In this document: positions 25,035-33,482 of the stretch, piece after piece
Numbering within the stretch: position 1 is the stretch's first letter
Layout of the letters: each line of letters starts with the position of its first letter
NCBI GenBank assembly: GCA_016870595.1
Contig: VGBI01000021.1
Location: forward strand, 1 to 33,482
Origin: Actinomycetota bacterium
GTDB lineage: Bacteria > Actinomycetota > Acidimicrobiia > IMCC26256 > PALSA-555
Length of the DNA stretch: 33,482 nt
Reading direction: 5' to 3'
Program-made: the position numbers and the translations under genes
Notes under the pieces: model-generated
What the model was told of the DNA's origin: nothing
Databases searched by the model: none
What the model saw: the letters and a program-made list of their open reading frames with translations, nothing else

Positions 25035-26241
25035 CCCTCCGAAGGAGACACCCCCGATGGCCGACACCCCGTTCGCCGCCGTGCTGTTCGACTTCGGCGG
25101 GGTGTTCACGCAGTCCCCGTTCGAGGTGGTCCGGCTCCACGGCGAGGAGGTGGGCGCCGATCCGGAGCTCATCCTCTCGGTCCTGTTCGGTGCCTACGAC
25201 CGTGACGGGGACCACCCGTGGCACCGGCTCGAGCGGGGCGAGGTCGGCATCGACGCTGCGCTCGCCGAGATCCGGGCCCTGGCCGACGCCGCCGGGCTCG
25301 AGGTCGACCCGTTCGCCGCCTTCGCCAAGTTCGGCACGGGTGGGGCGATGGCCGAGGCGATGGTGGCGCGCACCCGGCGCCTGCGCACCGCGGGCTACCG
25401 CACCGGGCTGGTCACCAACAACGTGCGCGAGTTCGGCGAGGGCTGGCGCAGCCTGATCCCGGTCGATGACCTGTTCGAGGTCGTGATCGACTCGAGTCAC
25501 GCCGGGGTGCGCAAGCCCGATCCCCGAATCTTCGCCCTCGCCACCGATGCCCTCGGGGTCGATCCCCGGCGGTGCGTGTTCCTCGACGACTTCCCCGGGA
25601 ACGTCGCTGCCGCCGAGGCCCTCGGGATGACCGGCATCGTGGTGGGCTCCGACCGCCACGCGGCGATCGCCGCGCTCGACGCACTGCTCGGCGCCGGCTG
25701 ACCCGGACGCCCCGCCGCGGGAGCGCACCGTCCAGGCCGCAGCCACGAGGATCGTCGTGACCACGCCGACGGCGATCGCCGCGCCACCGGCGAGCACCGA
25801 CCGCACGTCGGTCCCGGCGGTGAGGGCGTGCAGCGTCGCGAAGGCGAACAGGCCGTAGCTGGCCAGGTGGACCTGCCGCCACAGCCGGCGCGGGAGGTGC
25901 TTCTGGGCGAGCGAGGTCAGCTCGACCGCGAGCATCACGTAGAAGGCCACGATCCCGAGCGCGACCGCGAGCGGCTTCCACGCCGAGGCCAGGGGCACGA
26001 GCAGTTCGACGGCCCCGAACGACGTGAAGTTGTCGGCCACCAGCGCACCCATGTGCACGAGCACGAACCCGACGGCGAGCCCACCGAGGAAGCGGTGCAC
26101 GCCCAGCAGCCACCACGGGCGCGCCCACCGCTTCAGGATCCGGGTCGCGTGGAGCACGCCCCAGAGCATCGAGGCGAGGAGCAGCCCCCACGCCACGATC
26201 CCGGTGGATCGGGCGACGTACCAGGCCAGGTGTTCGGTCAT
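24994..26241 (-). CDS. Ferric-reductase-like transmembrane (heme b) protein; recognisable domain about 25700-26241
   Basis: MTEHLAWYVARSTGIVAWGLLLASMLWGVLHATRILKRWARPWWLLGVHRFLGGLAVGFVLVHMGALV...HLASYGLFAFATLHALTAGTD. First in-frame stop only at 24994. Confidence 0.7.
   Translation of the reverse strand: MTEHLAWYVARSTGIVAWGLLLASMLWGVLHATRILKRWARPWWLLGVHRFLGGLAVGFVLVHMGALVADNFTSFGAVELLVPLASAWKPLAVALGIVAFYVMLAVELTSLAQKHLPRRLWRQVHLASYGLFAFATLHALTAGTDVRSVLAGGAAIAVGVVTTILVAAAWTVRSRGGASGSAGAEQCVERGDRRVAVGAHHDAGHPEGLGGSDVPGEVVEEHAPPGIDPEGIGGEGEDSGIGLAHPGVTRVDHDLEQVIDRDQAAPALAELAHVVGDQPGAVARGAQAPGARHHRLGHRPTRAELGEGGERVDLEPGGVGQGPDLGERSVDADLAPLEPVPRVVPVTVVGTEQDREDELRIGAHLLAVEPDHLERGLREHPAEVEQHGGERGVGHRGCLLRRVSRGRGGPPRPGR
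25057..25701 (+). CDS. HAD-IA family hydrolase
   Basis: AVLFDFGGVFT, TGLVTNN, SHAGVRKPDPRIF, CVFLDDFPGNVAAAEALGM; GAAGGAG RBS. Confidence 0.9.
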   Translation: MADTPFAAVLFDFGGVFTQSPFEVVRLHGEEVGADPELILSVLFGAYDRDGDHPWHRLERGEVGIDAALAEIRALADAAGLEVDPFAAFAKFGTGGAMAEAMVARTRRLRTAGYRTGLVTNNVREFGEGWRSLIPVDDLFEVVIDSSHAGVRKPDPRIFALATDALGVDPRRCVFLDDFPGNVAAAEALGMTGIVVGSDRHAAIAALDALLGAG

Positions 26242-26281
26242 CGGGGTTCCTCGGGACTCAGGGCGGATTCGGAGGGAACGA

Positions 26282-27214
26282 TCAGGCGGCGGAGGAGGCG
26301 AAGGCGGCGACCGCGCCGACGGGGTGGACCGCGCCGGTGTCGTCGGTGCACCAGCCGGTCACGCCGTGGTGGGCGAGCAACGCGGGCCCGGCGACCGGGC
26401 CGGCGACGAAGGCGGCCTTGGCCAGCACCTCGGCCCACCACGCCCGGCCCGCGAGCACCGTCACCCCGGCGAGGCCGCTCGTGGCGCAGGCGCCGGTGGC
26501 GGGGTCCACGAGATGGTGGCGCGTCCCACCGGGCCCACCCCACGTGCGCTGCGTCGACCAGGTCGAGGCGACCGCCCCACCGTCGAGGCGGGTCTCGGTG
26601 AGGGTCGCCCCGGTGTGGGGATGGTCGATCGCGATGCACCAGCCGTCGGCGTCGGGGGCGTCGCCCTCGACCCGCAGGTCCCCGCCCACGTTCACCAGCA
26701 CGCCCCGGGCCCCGGCCCGCATCAGGGCGTCGGCGACCAGATCGGCGGCGAGGCCCTTGCCGATCCCGCCGGGATCGACGCGCACCCCGGGCGGCAACCG
26801 CACCGCGCCGACGACGTGATCGGTGACGATCCCCGCGCAACCGGGCGCCGGGATCGTCACCGTGACCGGGTGGGGGGCCGTCCGGTCGATCGCGTCGAAG
26901 TCACGGTCGTAGCCGAGGGCGACGACCGCGTCGAGCACGGTGGGGTCGAAGCGCCCGTCGGTGCGGTGCCATCCGTCCACCGCGTGCTCCACGAGACGCA
27001 GGGTGTCGGCGTGCACCACCACCGGGGCGCCGGTCGCGGCGTTGCAGCGCGAGATCTCACTGTCGGGCCGGAACCGGCTCCAGCGTCGTTCGAGCTGCTC
27101 CAGTCGGGCCCGGGCGTACGCGATGCCGTCGGCGGCCGCGTCGGGCGTGTCGGCCACCACGATCACGTGGGCCGTGGTGCCCATGACCCGGAACCCGAGT
27201 TGCGCGTCGGCCAC
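26282..27214 (-). CDS. apbE: FAD:protein FMN transferase (ApbE family)
   Basis: VDPGGIGKGLAADLVADALMRAGARGVLVNVGGDLRVEG, GGAVASTWSTQRTW, HHLVDPATG; GTG start at 27214 just after the upstream stop. Confidence 0.85.
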   Translation of the reverse strand: MADAQLGFRVMGTTAHVIVVADTPDAAADGIAYARARLEQLERRWSRFRPDSEISRCNAATGAPVVVHADTLRLVEHAVDGWHRTDGRFDPTVLDAVVALGYDRDFDAIDRTAPHPVTVTIPAPGCAGIVTDHVVGAVRLPPGVRVDPGGIGKGLAADLVADALMRAGARGVLVNVGGDLRVEGDAPDADGWCIAIDHPHTGATLTETRLDGGAVASTWSTQRTWGGPGGTRHHLVDPATGACATSGLAGVTVLAGRAWWAEVLAKAAFVAGPVAGPALLAHHGVTGWCTDDTGAVHPVGAVAAFASSAA

Positions 27215-27216
27215 GG

Positions 27217-27672
27217 TCAGCTCCCGCGGCTGCGCGTCTGCGGGGCGCGCGACTGGCTGCTCGGGTTGGTCCCGCCGGCGGAGGGGTTGCCCGGAACCGC
27301 CCGGTTGCCGGGCGCGACCCCGGTGCCCGCCCGGTTCCAGGCCCCGCCCATCGGCACCGACCGGGGTGCGGAGGGCCGGGCCCGGCGGTACTCGTCGTCG
27401 CGGTCGTCGCGGTCGTCGTTGCGATCGCGGTCGTCGTCGTGGTCCCGGGCCCGGTCGCTGCGGCTCGCAGCGGTGGCGTCGGTCCCGCCGGTGACGGCGC
27501 CACCGGACCCGGCGATCACCCCGGTGAGGAAGGCGGTGGCGCCGACGGCGACGCCGCCGACCACCCACCTCGAGGTGCGCAGCCCGGCCCGGCGGCGTTC
27601 GCCGGCGGTGGGGGCGTCCGGCACCGCCGGGGCGGCGGGGTCGGTCGGAGGGTGCTCGGTGGGCTCGGTCAC
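27217..27672 (-). CDS. Small single-TM protein with Asp/Arg-rich polyampholytic segment
   Basis: WVVGGVAVGATAFLTGVIAG TM helix then RSDRARDHDDDRDRNDDRDDRDDEYRRARPS and Pro/Ser-rich tail; directly upstream of ApbE. Confidence 0.6.
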   Translation of the reverse strand: MTEPTEHPPTDPAAPAVPDAPTAGERRRAGLRTSRWVVGGVAVGATAFLTGVIAGSGGAVTGGTDATAASRSDRARDHDDDRDRNDDRDDRDDEYRRARPSAPRSVPMGGAWNRAGTGVAPGNRAVPGNPSAGGTNPSSQSRAPQTRSRGS

Positions 27673-27760
27673 GGGCCACTCCCTGGTGATGGGCGCTGCG
27701 TTGCGCCGCTCCCCAGACAACCCGGTCGGGCGCCCCGCGCCAAGCCCACACGCTGAAGGA

Positions 27761-27788
27761 TTCTCAGATCCGGCGCCCGACTCTCAGG
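27761..27788. promoter_or_regulatory. Candidate operator: two TCTCAG direct repeats 20 bp apart
   Basis: ttctcag at 27761 and ctctcag at 27781, upstream of the ApbE operon; spacing of two helical turns. Confidence 0.3.
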
Positions 27789-27861
27789 CACCCCACAGGC
27801 CCCGGGGACCCGCCGGGCCCGACGCCCACACTGCGATCGGATCAGGCCCGGTCGGAGCCGA

Positions 27862-29910
27862 TCAGGCCGGTCGCAGCTCCACCGGGATGGCCGACTGGCA
27901 GACCATCCCGGTGAGCGGATCGACCGCATCGGTCACCGAGGTGAGGCGACTGACGTTGGTCGCAATCCAGCCGTGGGTCAACGACACCACCCCCGGACGC
28001 AGCCGGGGATCGATCCGCACCACGCCGCGCACGCGGCCGTGCGCACCCACGAGGTCGACGGGGTCACCGTCGGCGAGCCCTCCGGCCGCGGCGTCGTCGG
28101 CACCGATGCGCACCCACGGCGGGTCCTCGGGCCGGGCGGCCGACTCGTAGCGGGCCGAGTTCATGCTCCGGAGCTGCCGGCGGGGCACGAGCACGGTGGC
28201 GGGGCGCGCCGCGTCGAGCGACGCGAGCTCGGCGTCGAGCCGCTCCACCAGCGCCGCCGGTGCGAGCCGGAACCGACCGTCGGGCAGCACCTCGTCGTGG
28301 ACCCAGCCGAACTCGGGCGGGGGGCCGGGCAGGCCGCGCGGGCCGGCCGCGACCACGGCGGCGCCGTCGGCCCCGGCCCGGTCGGCGAGGCGCACCAGCA
28401 GCGCGCGTCCGTCGGTGGCGTCGGGGTCGAGCCCGTCGAGGACGTCGAGGTCGAGGCGACGGCCGAGCTCACCGAGGATCCACCACACCGGTCGGCGCTC
28501 GGCGGCGGGCGGGACCACCGCGTCGGTGTACTGCGTGCCGGTCGTGAGCGAGATGCCCTCGACCATCGGGAGGTCGGCCCGCTCCATCTGCGCGGTCGCG
28601 GGCAGCACGTGGGTCGCGAGCCCGACGAGTTCGTGGTCGACGACGTCGGCCACCGCGAGCACGTCGAGCGAGGCCAGCGCGGCCGCGGTGCGGTCGGGGT
28701 CCGGGAACGCGACGAGCGGGTTGCCGCCGAGGATCACCAGGGCGCGCAGGTTGCCCGCCTCGATCTCGTCGACCATCGCCGCGCACGGGTACTGCCCGGC
28801 CCACCGGGGCAGGTCGGGACGGCTCGGCGGCCCGGGCTGGGTCCAGCCCTCGGGGGGTGAGGGCCGGGGCACCCGGCCCCGGAACGGGAAGCACGTCCCG
28901 GGGTTCACCCGCATGCCGCCCGGGCGGTCGAACGACCCGGTGATCGCGAGCAGCACCCAGCGCAGCCACGCGGCGACGAGCCCGTGGGGGTGCATGACCA
29001 CGCCGGTGCCCACGAAGGCGGCGATGCGGCCGGCCCGCCGGATCGCGTCGAGCAGGTCGCGCAGCCCTGCCGCGGGCACGTCGGCGGCGCGCGCCACCCG
29101 ATCGAGCGTGCAGGGCGCGACGACGCGCCGGAGGGTGGCGAGGTCGGCCGGGTCGGTGTGGGTCGCGAGCTCGGCGGCGTCGGCCCCCTCGGCGAGCAGC
29201 TCACGCACGAGCCACGCCAGCACGAGATGGTCGGTCCCGGGCCGGATGGCGAGATGGCCGTCGGCCAGCGCCGCGGTCTCGGTGCGGATCGGGTCGAGCA
29301 CCCACAGCGCGCCCCCGGCCCGGCGGAACTCCCGGATGCGGGTGATCGGATCCGACAGCGCGGTGCCGTAGCCGTGCGAGACCACCGGGTTCGACCCGAA
29401 CACCACGAGCAGGCGCGAGTCCTCGGGGTCCCAGACGGTGGAGCACTGCATCTGCCCGGTGACCAGCTCGGCGGCCCGCAGGATCGCGGCGTTGTCGATG
29501 GTGGCGGGCGTGTAGCGCTGCTTCGTGCGCAGCAGCCCGAGGAAGCGCTCGGCGGTCATCCAGCCGTTGACGTCGTAGGCGAGCCCGGTGGCGAGGTACG
29601 CGCCGACCGCGTCGTTCCCGTGCTCGGCCCGCACCGCGGCGATGCGGGCGGCGAGGTCGTCGAGGACCGTCGGCCACGGGGCGGGGTCGGCGCCGAGCCG
29701 GGGGACGTCGAGCCGGTCGGGCCGGTGGTGGAAGGCCGGGATGGCCCGGCCCTTCGGGCACGTGTAGCCACGCGAGACCGGGTGGTCGGGGTCGCCCCGC
29801 ACCTCGAGCACCTCGCGCCCCCGGGTGGCGACCACGATCCCGCACGCGGCCGCGCAGATCCGACAGAAGCTCAGGTGCTCCTCGGACCCCCCGCGCTCCA
29901 CCGGGCGCAC
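27862..29910 (-). CDS. Molybdopterin-dependent oxidoreductase (MopB, 4Fe-4S)
   Basis: SFCRICAAACGIVV...SRGYTCPKGRA 4Fe-4S motif; GSNPVVSHGYG, DPIRTETAALADGHLAIRPGTD, LGGNPLVAFPD; C-terminal molydopterin-dinucleotide-binding-like region. Confidence 0.9.
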   Translation of the reverse strand: MRPVERGGSEEHLSFCRICAAACGIVVATRGREVLEVRGDPDHPVSRGYTCPKGRAIPAFHHRPDRLDVPRLGADPAPWPTVLDDLAARIAAVRAEHGNDAVGAYLATGLAYDVNGWMTAERFLGLLRTKQRYTPATIDNAAILRAAELVTGQMQCSTVWDPEDSRLLVVFGSNPVVSHGYGTALSDPITRIREFRRAGGALWVLDPIRTETAALADGHLAIRPGTDHLVLAWLVRELLAEGADAAELATHTDPADLATLRRVVAPCTLDRVARAADVPAAGLRDLLDAIRRAGRIAAFVGTGVVMHPHGLVAAWLRWVLLAITGSFDRPGGMRVNPGTCFPFRGRVPRPSPPEGWTQPGPPSRPDLPRWAGQYPCAAMVDEIEAGNLRALVILGGNPLVAFPDPDRTAAALASLDVLAVADVVDHELVGLATHVLPATAQMERADLPMVEGISLTTGTQYTDAVVPPAAERRPVWWILGELGRRLDLDVLDGLDPDATDGRALLVRLADRAGADGAAVVAAGPRGLPGPPPEFGWVHDEVLPDGRFRLAPAALVERLDAELASLDAARPATVLVPRRQLRSMNSARYESAARPEDPPWVRIGADDAAAGGLADGDPVDLVGAHGRVRGVVRIDPRLRPGVVSLTHGWIATNVSRLTSVTDAVDPLTGMVCQSAIPVELRPA

Positions 29911-29959
29911 CGTAGTCCCGGGCGCCGCGCGCCGCGGGCGATCCCCCTAGGCTCCGGGC

Positions 29960-30421
29960 GTGCCCGTCTCGGGGTTCGACCACGCCGCGCTGCCCACCGC
30001 CGACTCCGAGCGCCTGCTCGCGTTCTACAAGGCGCTCGGATTCGCCGTCGAAGGCGAGGAGGCGTGGCGGGCGGGCCGGATGCCCATCTTCTCCATCGTG
30101 TGCGGCGACCAGAAGATCAACGTGCACACCGAGGCGCTCATGGCCCGGCGCGACGACCCGACGTTCCTGCGGGGCCCGACGGCCGAGCCGGGGTGCGGCG
30201 ACTACTGCTTCGTGTGGGACGGCGGGATCGACACCTGCCTCGCGGCGCTGCAGGCCGCCGGGGTGGCGCCGATCGACGGCCCCGTGCCGCGGGTGGGTGG
30301 TCGCAGTGGCGGGACCGCGCTCGGCGTGAGCGTGTACGCACGGGACCCCGACGAGAACCTGCTCGAGTTCATCTCCTACGCCCCCGACGACGTCACCCGG
30401 TACGCGCCGGGTCGGGGCTGA
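29960..30421 (+). CDS. VOC family (glyoxalase/dioxygenase-like) protein
   Basis: GFDHAALPTADSERLLAFYKALGF...VYARDPDENLLEFISY. Confidence 0.85.
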   Translation: MPVSGFDHAALPTADSERLLAFYKALGFAVEGEEAWRAGRMPIFSIVCGDQKINVHTEALMARRDDPTFLRGPTAEPGCGDYCFVWDGGIDTCLAALQAAGVAPIDGPVPRVGGRSGGTALGVSVYARDPDENLLEFISYAPDDVTRYAPGRG

Positions 30422-30425
30422 CGCC

Positions 30426-31343
30426 GTGCCCACCGCGTTCGTCACCGGGGCCAGTCGCGGCATCGGGCGGGCCTGCGCCGAGGCCCTGGCCCGGGCCGGC
30501 TTCGACGTGGCGGTCTCGGCCCGGACCGTCACGCCCGGCGAGGCTCGCGAGCACTCCTCGACCGTGGCCCGCTCCGACACGTCGCCGCTCCCCGGCTCGC
30601 TCCAGGAGACCGCGGCGCTGGTGGAGGCGGCCGGACGCACGGCCCTGCTCGTCCCTGCCGACCTCACCGACGCCGCGTCGCTCGGCGCCGCGGCCACCCT
30701 GGTGCTCGAGCGGTGGGGCACCGTCGACATCGTGGTGCACAACGGCCGCTACATCGGGCCCGGGCACATGGACCGCCTGCTCGACACCCCGATCGAGCTC
30801 ATCGAGAAGCAGATCTTCGCCAACGCGATCGCGCCGCTGATCCTGAACCAGCGCTTCCTCCCCGCGATGGTCGCAGCGGGCGGCGGGACCATCGTGAACA
30901 TCACGTCGTCGTCGGGCTACGGCGATCCCACCAAGCCCGCGGGTGCGGGCGGCTGGGGCGTCGGCTACCCGATGTCGAAGGCGGCCGCGCACCGCATCAC
31001 CGGCGTGCTCCAGGTCGAGCACGGGCACCAGGGCATCCGGGCCTACAACGTGCAGCCCGGCTTCATCAACACCGAGCGCATGGCCCAGGACATGGGCGAG
31101 TTCGGCTTCGAGCTGATCGGCGCGCCCCCCGAGGTGGTGGGTGCGGTGATCGCCTGGGTCGCCACCGACCCCGACGCCGAGGCCTACGCCGGTCGCACGA
31201 TCGAGGCGCAGTACCTCTGCCACGAGCGGGGCCTGCTCCCGGGCTGGGCGGGACCCCGGCCCAACACCAGCGCGATCGCCTACGACCGGTCGGCGGCCAC
31301 GCTCGAGGCGCTCGAGGCGAGGCTGCGCGCGTCGGGGACCTGA
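30426..31343 (+). CDS. SDR family oxidoreductase
   Basis: AFVTGASRGIGRACAEALARAGF, VHNG, NITSSSG...YPMSKAA catalytic motif. Confidence 0.9.
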   Translation: MPTAFVTGASRGIGRACAEALARAGFDVAVSARTVTPGEAREHSSTVARSDTSPLPGSLQETAALVEAAGRTALLVPADLTDAASLGAAATLVLERWGTVDIVVHNGRYIGPGHMDRLLDTPIELIEKQIFANAIAPLILNQRFLPAMVAAGGGTIVNITSSSGYGDPTKPAGAGGWGVGYPMSKAAAHRITGVLQVEHGHQGIRAYNVQPGFINTERMAQDMGEFGFELIGAPPEVVGAVIAWVATDPDAEAYAGRTIEAQYLCHERGLLPGWAGPRPNTSAIAYDRSAATLEALEARLRASGT

Positions 31344-32278
31344 GCGGACGGGTCGGCCGCAGGGGGCCCGACCGCCGACGCTCCTGCCGCCACCCGCGCG
31401 TCCACCACCACCACCGGGTCAGCGGACCGGGCGCCGGACTCGGTCGGCGGGTCCATGAGGTTGTCGGTGACCGCCTGGGCGAGGCCGAGGACGAGGAACA
31501 CCGTCACCAGCCGCTTGGCCCCGACGCCGAGCGCCAGCGGACCGGGTCGCTCGGGCACCGCGGGCCCGCCCCCGGTGACCGGGGGGCCGTCGCCGTAGAG
31601 CGCCCGGGGGTACTGCGGGGTGAGCAGCATGAGGTAGCCCCACACGCGCGTCTGGAAGCGCAGCACCGCGCCCAGCGCCTGGGCCGACATGCCCGGCATC
31701 CGGCCCTGCACGAGCACGACGACCCACAGGACCAGCAGCGCGAGCGCCACACCGCTGCCGAGCCAGTTGACCACGACCAGCACCGGCAGCGCGAGCACGA
31801 TGCGGAACAGCACCGCCCACCGGTTGAGCCGCTCGCCGGGTGGGACCGCCACCGCGACCGGGTAGTCGTCGGCGGCGAGATCGAACGGGGGGTAGTCGTC
31901 GCGCAGGAGGTAGAGGTACGCGAGCAGGCGCGTGTGGTAGCGCAGGACGTGGGTGAGGAACCGGGCCATGTCGTCGGGCAGTCGGCCGGTGCACAGCGCG
32001 ACGAACCACCCGGCGATCACCACGAACACCGCCCCGATGGTCACGAGGGTGATCCAGACCAGGTGCGGGATCGCGAGCACGATCCGGAACGCGACGGTCC
32101 AGCGGTTCTGGGCCCGGTCGGGGCCGAAGCCCGTCTCGATCGTCGCGGGCACGTCGGGGATCCCGGCCGGGTCCTCGAGCTGCTCGCCGTCGCGGGCGAC
32201 CCATTCCGTGTACCGGTCGCCGTCCCACCACCGATACTCGAACCGGGCGAGCGGGTCGCTGCGCCATTCGCCGCTCAC
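31280..32278 (-). CDS. DUF4389 membrane protein with N-terminal DUF2510-like segment
   Basis: WRSDPLARFEYRWWDGDRYTEWVARDG then RWTVAFRIVLAIPHLVW... and RWAVLFRIVLALPVLVVV repeats with TM helices. Confidence 0.8.
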   Translation of the reverse strand: MSGEWRSDPLARFEYRWWDGDRYTEWVARDGEQLEDPAGIPDVPATIETGFGPDRAQNRWTVAFRIVLAIPHLVWITLVTIGAVFVVIAGWFVALCTGRLPDDMARFLTHVLRYHTRLLAYLYLLRDDYPPFDLAADDYPVAVAVPPGERLNRWAVLFRIVLALPVLVVVNWLGSGVALALLVLWVVVLVQGRMPGMSAQALGAVLRFQTRVWGYLMLLTPQYPRALYGDGPPVTGGGPAVPERPGPLALGVGAKRLVTVFLVLGLAQAVTDNLMDPPTESGARSADPVVVVDARVAAGASAVGPPAADPSAQVPDARSLASSASSVAADRS

Positions 32279-32309
32279 GGCGCCGACCGGGGTCGGTCGG
32301 GCGCCCCCG

Positions 32310-33479
32310 TCACGGGAGCGTGACCGGGGGCAGCGGGTGGCGGAACAGCCGGGCTGCGTTCTCGTGGGTGAGCATCCGCAGCTCCTCCACCGGCAGGTGG
32401 CCCCAGTACTTCTCGATCTCGCGCTGGGTGTTCGGCCACGTGCCGTCGCCGTGGGGGAAGTCGGTCTCCACCATGATGTTCTCGACCCCGATGCGGTAGC
32501 GGGTGTCGATGGTCGACGGGTCGTCGAGGGTGCAGAACCAGAAGTTGCGGCGCAGCACGTCGGCGGGCCGGTTGTCGTGGTCGTAGCCGTTGGAGAGGTA
32601 GCCCGAGCGGTCGACGAGGTTGTCGAGCCGGTCGAGCAGCATGGCGACCCAGCCGATCCCGCCCTCCGACATCGCGATCTTGAGCCCGGGGTAGCGCAGC
32701 ATCCAGCCCGACCACAGCCACTCGGCCGCGGCGGTGAGCGACAGCTGGCCGAACAGCGTGGCCGAGAGGCCCATCGTCGGCGCGTCGGGCGCGATGTCGG
32801 CCATGCCCGACGACCCGACGTGCAGCGAGATCACGGTGTCGGTCTCGACGCACGCCCGCATGATCGGGTCCCAGAAGTCGGAGAAGATCGACGGGAAGCC
32901 GATCTTGTGCGGCCGCTCGGGCAGGCTCACGCTCACGAAGCCCCGCTCGGCGTTGCGGCGGATCTCGGCCGCGGCGAGCTCGGCGTCGGCGAGGTAGGTG
33001 ATCCCGAGCGGGATGAAGCGCTCGGGGTACTGCTGCCACCACTCGTCGTGGACCCAGTCGTTGTAGGCCCGGGTGACCGCGTACCCGAGGTTGCGGTCCT
33101 GGGCCGCCGAGTAGACCCGACCGCAGAACCCGGTGATCATCGACGGGAAGTTCAGCGACGCCCAGATGCCACCCACGTCCATGTCGCGCACGCGGGCGTG
33201 GGGGTCGTAGCAGCTCGGGCGCATCTGGTCGAAGCGGAACGGCTCGACCCGCACCGACTCGGGCCGGCGACCGGCCACCGCGTTCATGCCGGCCTGGTAG
33301 TGGTTGTTGCCCTCGAACTCCCAGACCTCGTGGCCGTGCTGGTTGACCACGATCCGGGGGGCCCGCTCCTGGAGCTTGGCGGGGAGCCGCCCCTCGAACA
33401 TGTCGCGGGGCTCCACGAGGTGGTCGTCGACCGAGATGACCGTGTACTTCACCACCGCCGGCTCGGGCTCGGGAGGCAC
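32310..33479 (-). CDS. Amidohydrolase family protein
   Basis: YTVISVDDHLVEPRDMFEGRLP, MSEGGIGWVAMLLDRLD, MVETDFPHGDGTWPNT, ENAARLF; start near window edge so the N-terminus is uncertain. Confidence 0.85.
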   Translation of the reverse strand: MPPEPEPAVVKYTVISVDDHLVEPRDMFEGRLPAKLQERAPRIVVNQHGHEVWEFEGNNHYQAGMNAVAGRRPESVRVEPFRFDQMRPSCYDPHARVRDMDVGGIWASLNFPSMITGFCGRVYSAAQDRNLGYAVTRAYNDWVHDEWWQQYPERFIPLGITYLADAELAAAEIRRNAERGFVSVSLPERPHKIGFPSIFSDFWDPIMRACVETDTVISLHVGSSGMADIAPDAPTMGLSATLFGQLSLTAAAEWLWSGWMLRYPGLKIAMSEGGIGWVAMLLDRLDNLVDRSGYLSNGYDHDNRPADVLRRNFWFCTLDDPSTIDTRYRIGVENIMVETDFPHGDGTWPNTQREIEKYWGHLPVEELRMLTHENAARLFRHPLPPVTLP

Positions 33480-33482
33480 AGC

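Noticed and set aside
23382-25172. 596-aa minus-strand ORF opposite thiolase/DUF35
   Set aside because: Antisense shadow with biased composition and no recognisable motifs.

Overview
High-GC, gene-dense chromosomal window that looks actinobacterial (Acidimicrobiia-like by gene content; this is inference). I call about 33 protein-coding genes or gene remnants and one tRNA-Arg(CCU). Left part (0-12 kb): a secreted FnIII protein with a 27-bp/9-aa Thr-rich tandem repeat, a broken GT1 / FkbM-methyltransferase locus, an MFS exporter, an FAD oxidoreductase, a DUF2271-like secreted protein, a beta-propeller, a GT2, a secreted protein with seven Cys-paired repeats beside an IS3-type transposase remnant, and small hypotheticals. 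Middle and right (12-33 kb): a lipid/steroid-like catabolic gene set (SDRs, phytanoyl-CoA dioxygenase-like, Gfo/Idh/MocA, two thiolase-fold proteins, DUF35, acyl-CoA ligase, F420-type nitroreductase, amidohydrolase), a DUF222-HNH gene, and a compact membrane-redox operon (small TM protein, ApbE flavin transferase, ferric-reductase-like heme membrane protein) beside an orphan molybdopterin oxidoreductase. Most notable observations: (i) the ferric-reductase-like gene has no stop codon until it has read antisense through the whole neighbouring HAD gene; (ii) an in-frame TGA where Trp is expected plus an out-of-frame junction in the GT1/FkbM locus; (iii) the seven-repeat Cys-pair secreted protein; (iv) the ApbE operon with an unusual polyampholytic TM protein; (v) several short tandem repeats and G4-capable intergenic tracts. 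I found no CRISPR array, prophage or recognisable defence island. All family calls come from reading motifs by eye; no database search was run.
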